NCBI GenBank assembly: GCA_913048145.1
Contig: CAJWVP010000051.1
Location: forward strand, 1-11,575
Reading direction: 5' to 3'
Source: an uncultured Rhodospirillaceae bacterium
Lineage (GTDB): Bacteria > Pseudomonadota > Alphaproteobacteria > Rhodospirillales > Casp-alpha2
DNA: 11,575 bases
The position numbers were made by a program, and so were the translations under genes. Below the pieces are notes generated by a model. That model did no database searches, had not been told where the DNA came from, and saw nothing but the letters and a program-made list of their open reading frames with translations. How positions within the stretch are numbered: the stretch's first letter is position 1; each line of letters begins with the position of its first letter. This document shows positions 6,988 through 11,575 of this stretch, one piece after another.

Positions 6988-9717
6988 CTATGTCACCGCT
7001 CCGTGGCAGTGCTTATACTTTTTGCCAGACCCGCACGGGCAAGGAGCGTTCCGCGGTACACGGCCCCAGGTTTCCGGGTCGTTTGGGTCGATGTCGTCGG
7101 CGGCCTTGCGGCGGTGCAGAGGTACCGCGTTGATGGCCTGTTCGTTGGTCTCCGTTTTTTCGGCCATCATGCTGGCTGGCGCTTCATGGCTTTCAACCAT
7201 TTCCTGTTCGCCTCGACCGAAGATATCTTCTTCCGGTTCGTACATCTGCAGTTCCACGTGGCTGAGCACCTGGGTGACCCGTTCGCGCAGGCCGTCCAGC
7301 ATATCCTCGAACAGATCGAAGGCCTCGCGCTTGTATTCGTTCAAGGGGTCGCGTTGTGCATAGGCCCTGAGCCCAATACCCTGGCGCAGGTGATCCAGGG
7401 TCAGGAGGTGCTCCTTCCACAGTTGGTCCAGAAGCTGTAATAGCAGGCTCTTTTCAACCCCGCGCATGACCTCTGGGCCGTAGGTAGCAGCTTTCTCCGC
7501 CATCTTTTTATCGGCCGCTGAAATCAGGCGCTCGCGGATTTCCGCGTCCGCGATACCTTCTTCCTTAGCCCAGTCCTGGACCGGTAGGTCCATACCCGTG
7601 ATCCGAAGCACTTCTTCATGTAGACCGTCCATGTCCCATTGTTCGGCGTAAGCCTTCTCCGGGATGGCGTGGGCCACGGCATTGGCGATGGTCTCGTGAC
7701 GAATGCCAACCACTTCGTCAGACACGTCTTCAGTGGACATGAGGTCCTTCCGCTGGTCATAGATGACCTTGCGCTGGTCGTTCATGACGTCGTCGAACTT
7801 CAAGAGGTTCTTACGAATCTCGAAGTTGTGGGCCTCGACCTTGGTTTGCGCTTTCTCGAGCGCTTTGTTGACCCAAGGGTGGATGATGGCTTCACCCTCT
7901 TCCAGGCCCAACTTTTGCAGCATTCCATCGATCCGATCGGAACCGAAGATGCGCATGAGGTCGTCGTCGAGGGAGAGGTAGAACTTGGATGTGCCCGGAT
8001 CGCCTTGTCGGCCGGAACGGCCGCGCAACTGGTTGTCGATGCGTCGGCTTTCGTGGCGTTCGGTGCCTAATACGAATAACCCGCCCGCGGCCAGCGCGAT
8101 TTCCTTCTTTTCGTCGATATCGGCTTGGATGGTGGCAGCAGCCGTATTATGGGCGCTGGACCCAAGCTCGACGCCGATTTCCTGCTTCACCCGCATGTCA
8201 TAGTTGCCGCCCATCTGGATATCCGTGCCGCGGCCCGCCATGTTGGTGGCGATGGTGACAGCGCCTGGTTCACCGGCCAGGGAGATGATCGCGGCTTCCT
8301 GTTCGTGGTGGCGGGCGTTCAGGACGTTGTGACGGACCTGACGCTTCTTCAAGAGCTCCGAAAGATACTCCGATTTTTCGATCGATACCGTACCGACCAG
8401 AACCGGTTGCTTGCGTTCCTGACAGTCGGCTATCTGGTCAATTATGGCGTTGTATTTTTCTTCTTCGGTCCGATAGACCTCATCGTCCTGATCATCACGG
8501 ATGCAGGGCATGTTCGTTGGCACTTCGATCACATCGAGACTGTAGATTTCGCCAAACTCAGCCGCTTCGGTCATGGCCGTACCGGTCATCCCAGCGAGCT
8601 TCGGATAGAGACGGAAATAGTTTTGGAAGGTGATTGAGGCCAGCGTCTGGTTCTCGTTCTGAATTTGCACGTGTTCCTTGGCTTCCAAGGCCTGATGAAG
8701 TCCCTCGGAATAGCGCCGGCCTTCCATCATGCGGCCTGTGAATTCGTCAATGATGATGACCTGGTTGTCCTTGACGATGTAGTCCCGGTCGCGCTGGAAC
8801 ATGATGTGCGCGCGGAGTGCTTGGTTCACATGATGGACCAGGGACACGTTGTGCAGGTCATAGAGAGTCCCCTGAATCAATTGGCCGGAGCCGCGGAGAA
8901 GTTCCTCGATGTGTTCGTTGCCCGTGTCCGTAAAGGTTACGGACTTGGCTTTTTCGTCCTGTTCATAGTCGTGATCCTTCAGAGCAGGGATAATCTTGTC
9001 GATGGCGGCGTAGGTGTCAGAAGAATCATCCGTGGGACCCGAAATGATTAGCGGCGTCCGTGCTTCATCAACAAGGATGGAGTCAACTTCGTCAACGATG
9101 GCGAAGTTGAAGGGGCGCTGGACCATTTCCTCGAGTGTGAACTTCATGTTGTCGCGTAGGTAATCGAATCCCAATTCGTTGTTCGTTGCGTAGGTCACAT
9201 CACATTCGTATTGGGCGCGCCGGCCGGGGTCATCGAGGCCGTGCACGATGCAACCCACCGTGAGCCCTAGGAACTTGTAAATCTGGCCCATCCATTCGGC
9301 GTCGCGTTCGGCCAGATAGTCGTTCACGGTGACGACGTGCACGCCTTTGCCCTCGAGCGCGTTTAGATAGACGGCTAGCGTCGCAACCAGGGTCTTGCCT
9401 TCGCCAGTCTTCATTTCGGAAATGATGCCCCGGTGCAGGATCATGCCGCCCATGAGTTGCACGTCGAAGTGGCGCTGGCCTAACGTGCGCTTCGCACCCT
9501 CGCGGACCGTGGCGAACGCGTCGACCAGGACGTCATCCAGTCTCTCACCGCCCGCAATTCGTTCACGCAGCCAGTCCGTCCGGGCGCGGAGGTTGTCGTC
9601 GCTGAGCGTTTCCAACTCCGACTCAATCGAGTTGATAGCGTCGACGTTACCCTGTAGGTCCTTGATGTAGCGGTCGTTGGCTGACCCGAAGAATTTTTTG
9701 GCGATATTTTGAAGCAT
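6988..9717 (-). CDS. secA: Preprotein translocase ATPase subunit SecA
   Basis: SecA is the ATPase that drives unfolded preproteins through the SecYEG channel at the inner membrane. The 909-residue sequence is full length. It opens MLQNIAKKFFGSANDR and has Walker A KTGEGKT (103-109), Walker B DEVD (209-212) followed by ARTPLIISG (219-227), GMTGTA in the early crosslinking region, and the helicase-like NMAGRGTDIQMGG and GRSGRQGDPG blocks. The C-terminal zinc-binding tail CPCGSGKKYKHCH (893-905) carries all three cysteines plus the histidine and normally binds SecB and phospholipid, which fits a proteobacterium with SecB. The ATG at 9717 agrees with the family N-terminus; the ribosome site is a modest GGGA five bases upstream. 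A sigma-70-type promoter lies just upstream. The gene is single, with no secM-like leader visible. Confidence 0.98.
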   Translation of the reverse strand: MLQNIAKKFFGSANDRYIKDLQGNVDAINSIESELETLSDDNLRARTDWLRERIAGGERLDDVLVDAFATVREGAKRTLGQRHFDVQLMGGMILHRGIISEMKTGEGKTLVATLAVYLNALEGKGVHVVTVNDYLAERDAEWMGQIYKFLGLTVGCIVHGLDDPGRRAQYECDVTYATNNELGFDYLRDNMKFTLEEMVQRPFNFAIVDEVDSILVDEARTPLIISGPTDDSSDTYAAIDKIIPALKDHDYEQDEKAKSVTFTDTGNEHIEELLRGSGQLIQGTLYDLHNVSLVHHVNQALRAHIMFQRDRDYIVKDNQVIIIDEFTGRMMEGRRYSEGLHQALEAKEHVQIQNENQTLASITFQNYFRLYPKLAGMTGTAMTEAAEFGEIYSLDVIEVPTNMPCIRDDQDDEVYRTEEEKYNAIIDQIADCQERKQPVLVGTVSIEKSEYLSELLKKRQVRHNVLNARHHEQEAAIISLAGEPGAVTIATNMAGRGTDIQMGGNYDMRVKQEIGVELGSSAHNTAAATIQADIDEKKEIALAAGGLFVLGTERHESRRIDNQLRGRSGRQGDPGTSKFYLSLDDDLMRIFGSDRIDGMLQKLGLEEGEAIIHPWVNKALEKAQTKVEAHNFEIRKNLLKFDDVMNDQRKVIYDQRKDLMSTEDVSDEVVGIRHETIANAVAHAIPEKAYAEQWDMDGLHEEVLRITGMDLPVQDWAKEEGIADAEIRERLISAADKKMAEKAATYGPEVMRGVEKSLLLQLLDQLWKEHLLTLDHLRQGIGLRAYAQRDPLNEYKREAFDLFEDMLDGLRERVTQVLSHVELQMYEPEEDIFGRGEQEMVESHEAPASMMAEKTETNEQAINAVPLHRRKAADDIDPNDPETWGRVPRNAPCPCGSGKKYKHCHGAVT

Positions 9718-9749
9718 GGGATTCCCAATAGCGGAAACAGAGCGCGAAA

Positions 9750-9778
9750 GGAATAGTGCCGGTCGGAGGGCGTGTCAA
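9750..9778 (-). promoter_or_regulatory. Predicted sigma-70-type promoter of secA
   Basis: On the minus strand a perfect -35 box TTGACA (9778-9773) is followed by exactly 17 bases and then TATTCC (9755-9750), which matches the -10 consensus at the key first two positions. Transcription would begin near 9743, giving a leader of about 26 bases before the secA ATG at 9717. Confidence 0.6.
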
Positions 9779-9940
9779 TGCGCTTCGGCGACCGTAAGCC
9801 TCAGATTCCCAACGATTTCCACAATCAATGCAAGAAAGTATTTACGCTATACTGGGCCTATTTACGGTGCCTTCACCCATCAAGAATTATTTGGGCACTG
9901 TATATCGCCGACTTGAGGATTATACCGGTTCAGATGTTTG

Positions 9941-9964
9941 GATTACTGAGCATTTTCGGTAATC
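9941..9964 (+). other. Hairpin in the secA-dioxygenase gap
   Basis: GATTAC and GTAATC form perfect six-base arms. Read as plus-strand RNA the stem extends inward by U-G, G-C, A-U and G-U pairs, giving ten pairs around a CAUU loop. On the minus strand the two wobble pairs become mismatches, so a plus-strand RNA would form it better. No T run follows, so it is not a typical intrinsic terminator. Confidence 0.4.
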
Positions 9965-10174
9965 ATCGGCCATGGTTCGCAAATTCGAGTGTTATAAGAT
10001 TGAAGGCGCGGCCGCCCGGCGCGGTATCTTTCGGAAAATCAGTGCCTGGGTGAGTTCTAAAATAACGGGATTGTGCTGATCCAAATAGGCTCCGAAGTAG
10101 TGGTATAGCTTTTACCCAGAATGCCAATGTGGATGGGCGTCCTCCAGTTTCCCATAGTTTTTTAGCGTTGGCCC

Positions 10175-10360
10175 ATGAATTCGTTCCTGGACGCGATGAA
10201 GTCGAAGTTGGGTAGGGTTTCGTTACTGAAGTTTGCGGCTGTGGGTGGGGCCGCGGCGGCTGAAAAAGTGATAAACATCGTCCGGTTAGTGATCCCACGT
10301 ACCTACCGATTAGAATCCGCATCAGATCTTGAAGAGGCTCTATACGGCGGGCGATTTTAG
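10175..10360 (+). CDS. Doubtful small ORF, hypothetical protein
   Basis: This 61-codon ORF starts MNSFLDAMKSKLG, has an alanine-rich, mostly hydrophobic middle (VSLLKFAAVGGAAAAEKV at 16-33) and a charged tail ending YGGRF. I do not recognise it. In favour: the amino acid mix is protein-like and G or C is frequent at third positions in the first half. Against: there is no clear ribosome site before the ATG, third-position bias fades in the second half, and no promoter was found. Its TAG overlaps the TAA of the convergent dioxygenase beta gene by two bases, which is tight but possible. It could be a small amphipathic or membrane-associated protein, a gene remnant, or chance. Confidence 0.25.
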   Translation: MNSFLDAMKSKLGRVSLLKFAAVGGAAAAEKVINIVRLVIPRTYRLESASDLEEALYGGRF

Positions 10361-10941
10361 AAGAAGTTGGTAATGTTCTTAGCTTGAAGGATGCCTTGTT
10401 CAATGATCACCTCACGGAAATGGACCTGCCAGCCGATTTCCGGGTTGTGGCGCAGGCGGTCATGCCTGCGGCCAACAAAGGTTGTGGTGTCATCCACGAT
10501 GCGGTTTTGGTAGAGGAGAAACCGGCTGGTGACGGCAATTTGTTCGGCGGTTTTCAAATCCGGTTTGGCATCGACGATACGCACATTGGTAATCATGTGG
10601 GTGATCCGCGACAGGGGTTCCTCGGCGTAGTGTATTCCCGTTTCGATCTGTTCCACTCGTTTCGTCACTGTCCATTTGTCGTTTTCGAACCAGTGGATGC
10701 CTTCGCCCGCAGTGGTGAATTCGTCGGATCGGTCGTGGGCGAGGGGTACGTTGGCACGCATGGGCATGTAATAAGTCAGGTCGTCGGCCAAAAGGTCCAG
10801 CCACGCCCTATATCGCCGGTTATCTAGGAGGTCTGCTTCCAAGAAATAGAAAGCCTCCAGTTGCGTTTGGAGGGTGGCATACCCGGGCTGCGCGACGAGG
10901 TTCCGTCCGATTAGGTCGCTAAAGTCGGAGATCATATTCAT
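10357..10941 (-). CDS. Rieske ring-hydroxylating dioxygenase, beta subunit
   Basis: This 194-residue protein has the NTF2-like cone fold of the small subunits of alpha3-beta3 Rieske oxygenases (biphenyl, naphthalene and phenylpropionate dioxygenase types). Family marks are FYFLEADLLDNRRYRAWL (31-48), DDLTYYMPMR (53-62) and the C-terminal pattern FREVIIEQGILQAKNITNFF, resembling the LAKN-IFF ending of biphenyl dioxygenase beta subunits. The subunit is structural; the metals are in alpha. Its ATG overlaps the alpha TGA as ATGA, so it is probably translationally coupled, and no separate ribosome site is visible. A second ATG two codons later is an alternative start. Reductase and ferredoxin genes are not seen downstream; on this strand the next gene is secA, about 640 bp away. 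The substrate is unknown. Confidence 0.92.
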   Translation of the reverse strand: MNMISDFSDLIGRNLVAQPGYATLQTQLEAFYFLEADLLDNRRYRAWLDLLADDLTYYMPMRANVPLAHDRSDEFTTAGEGIHWFENDKWTVTKRVEQIETGIHYAEEPLSRITHMITNVRIVDAKPDLKTAEQIAVTSRFLLYQNRIVDDTTTFVGRRHDRLRHNPEIGWQVHFREVIIEQGILQAKNITNFF

Positions 10942-11575
10942 GTTTGGCGCGCCGCTGCGACGTGCTCTTTGTCACTAAATCGTGGATCGCCCTGGCCTAG
11001 GAGATGATCCCAGTCCTGTCCTTCTAGATAATCGCGCCACCTCGTGTAGAAACCCCGTGCCATGTGCTCCGACATTTGTGTAGTCACCAAACCCGGCACC
11101 GGGGCGTTGAGTTTCGCCGCGCCCATCGATTGTTGGTAATTCAATTTGAGCCTCTTGGCGATGGTTCCCCTAGATGCGGCGGACGCATAGAGCCAGTTTT
11201 CCATGTCGTCCTGTTCAGTCATGCCAGCGGGACCGGAATAGCGCATGTAATAGTGACGCAGGAAGTCCTTGACCGCCGTGGGCGCGTCTGTATCGACAAG
11301 GAAGAACCGCCAGCCCTCTGTTTCGCCGGATGAATGCGGATGCCAAGCGCACAACCCTCGTGGTTGACGACCATGATAGGAGGTGTTGGGAAAGATCGTA
11401 CCCGTAAACGGGATCAGTCGCGCTTCGTCGCCTAGACGACGCCGACGTTCTTCGTAGCAATAGCGAAAGTAGGCCCCGATTACCGGCTGGTCCAGATAGC
11501 TATCGATGAATTCGGCGTCCGGATGCTCCATCGCGCTGTGCACGCCGTGGCCTTCTGGGAAACTGATCCAGATAT
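10938..11575 (-). CDS. Rieske ring-hydroxylating dioxygenase, alpha subunit, C-terminal part
   Basis: The gene enters from the right edge and 211 residues are visible. This is the catalytic half; the Rieske 2Fe-2S domain lies outside. Counting from the first visible residue, H12 and H17 in GVHSAMEH have the spacing of the two histidines that bind catalytic iron (H208 and H213 of naphthalene dioxygenase). The EQDDMENW block at 120-127 contains the aspartate ligand. IFPNTSYH (60-67) and the preceding RLIPFTGT belong to the substrate-pocket sheet. A GTG at 11543 is codon 11 of the visible part and is internal, not a start, because the family sequence continues upstream. The enzyme would add O2 across an aromatic ring using electrons from a ferredoxin/reductase that is not in the window. 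The stop overlaps the beta start by four bases. Confidence 0.92.
   Translation of the reverse strand, partial: IWISFPEGHGVHSAMEHPDAEFIDSYLDQPVIGAYFRYCYEERRRRLGDEARLIPFTGTIFPNTSYHGRQPRGLCAWHPHSSGETEGWRFFLVDTDAPTAVKDFLRHYYMRYSGPAGMTEQDDMENWLYASAASRGTIAKRLKLNYQQSMGAAKLNAPVPGLVTTQMSEHMARGFYTRWRDYLEGQDWDHLLGQGDPRFSDKEHVAAARQT

Larger units (their letters stand above)
9718..10356. other. About 640-bp region without a convincing gene
   Basis: The stretch lies between the secA start and the end of the dioxygenase beta gene. It contains the secA promoter at its left end, a hairpin at 9941-9964, and two short plus-strand ORFs (9972-10079, 35 codons; 10175-10360, 61 codons) without clear ribosome sites. 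Base composition is more AT-rich than the flanking genes across roughly 9820-9960. I recognise no tRNA, insertion sequence end or attachment site. Confidence 0.55.

Noticed and set aside
9972..10079. A 35-codon plus-strand ORF (MVRKFECYKIEG...).
   Set aside because: It has a plausible amino acid mix but no ribosome site, and it is too short to support on its own. It is mentioned under the gap finding only.
9963..10403. A 146-codon minus-strand open frame across the gap between the dioxygenase beta gene and secA.
   Set aside because: Its composition is rich in P, S and R as in chance frames, it overlaps the end of the beta gene in another frame, and nothing in it resembles a known family.
11541..11543. 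GTG considered as the start of the dioxygenase alpha gene.
   Set aside because: The reading frame stays open to the window edge and the upstream residues (FPEGHG) belong to the iron-site block, so the codon is internal.
1..11575. Searched by eye for tRNA genes, CRISPR-like arrays, insertion sequence ends, toxin-antitoxin pairs and phage genes.
   Set aside because: None could be supported; no T-loop motif in a tRNA context, no regularly spaced repeats and no transposase-like frame were seen.

Overview
The window looks like chromosomal DNA from an alphaproteobacterium, possibly a marine Rhodospirillales-like lineage. The basis is the overall look of SecA, AccA and RecQ, the moderately GC-rich coding sequence and the spread-out single genes. 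This assignment is by eye and only moderately sure.

Layout. (1) 1-2298: a divergent pair. A glycosyltransferase of the SenB (selenosugar synthase) family runs off the left edge on the minus strand. An EgtB-like, three-histidine iron enzyme of the SenA (selenoneine synthase) type lies on the plus strand. Only 38 bp separate the two start codons. SenB opens with TTG and is easily missed by ATG-based ORF calling. Together they mark a selenoneine (selenium analogue of ergothioneine) pathway. SenC (the selenophosphate supplier) and EgtD (the hercynine supplier) are not in the window. (2) 2299-3508: a 253-bp leader with palindromes and a 17-bp repeat, then accA, the alpha carboxyltransferase subunit of acetyl-CoA carboxylase. 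(3) 3595-6650, minus strand: an acyl-CoA dehydrogenase followed 68 bp later by recQ, a DNA helicase that starts with TTG. recQ converges on accA. (4) 6988-9717, minus strand: full-length secA with its zinc tail, preceded by a good sigma-70-type promoter. (5) 9718-10356: about 640 bp with no convincing gene, one doubtful 61-codon ORF and one hairpin. (6) 10357-11575, minus strand: the beta subunit and the C-terminal half of the alpha subunit of a Rieske ring-hydroxylating dioxygenase. The two genes overlap by ATGA and alpha leaves the window at the right edge.

Functionally the window mixes housekeeping genes (accA, recQ, secA) with accessory metabolism: selenoneine synthesis, an acyl-CoA dehydrogenase and a Rieske dioxygenase. 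The most interesting system is the divergent senB/senA pair. The pathway itself is already described in the literature, so what is new here is the gene arrangement. No rRNA, tRNA, CRISPR array, insertion sequence or phage gene was recognised.
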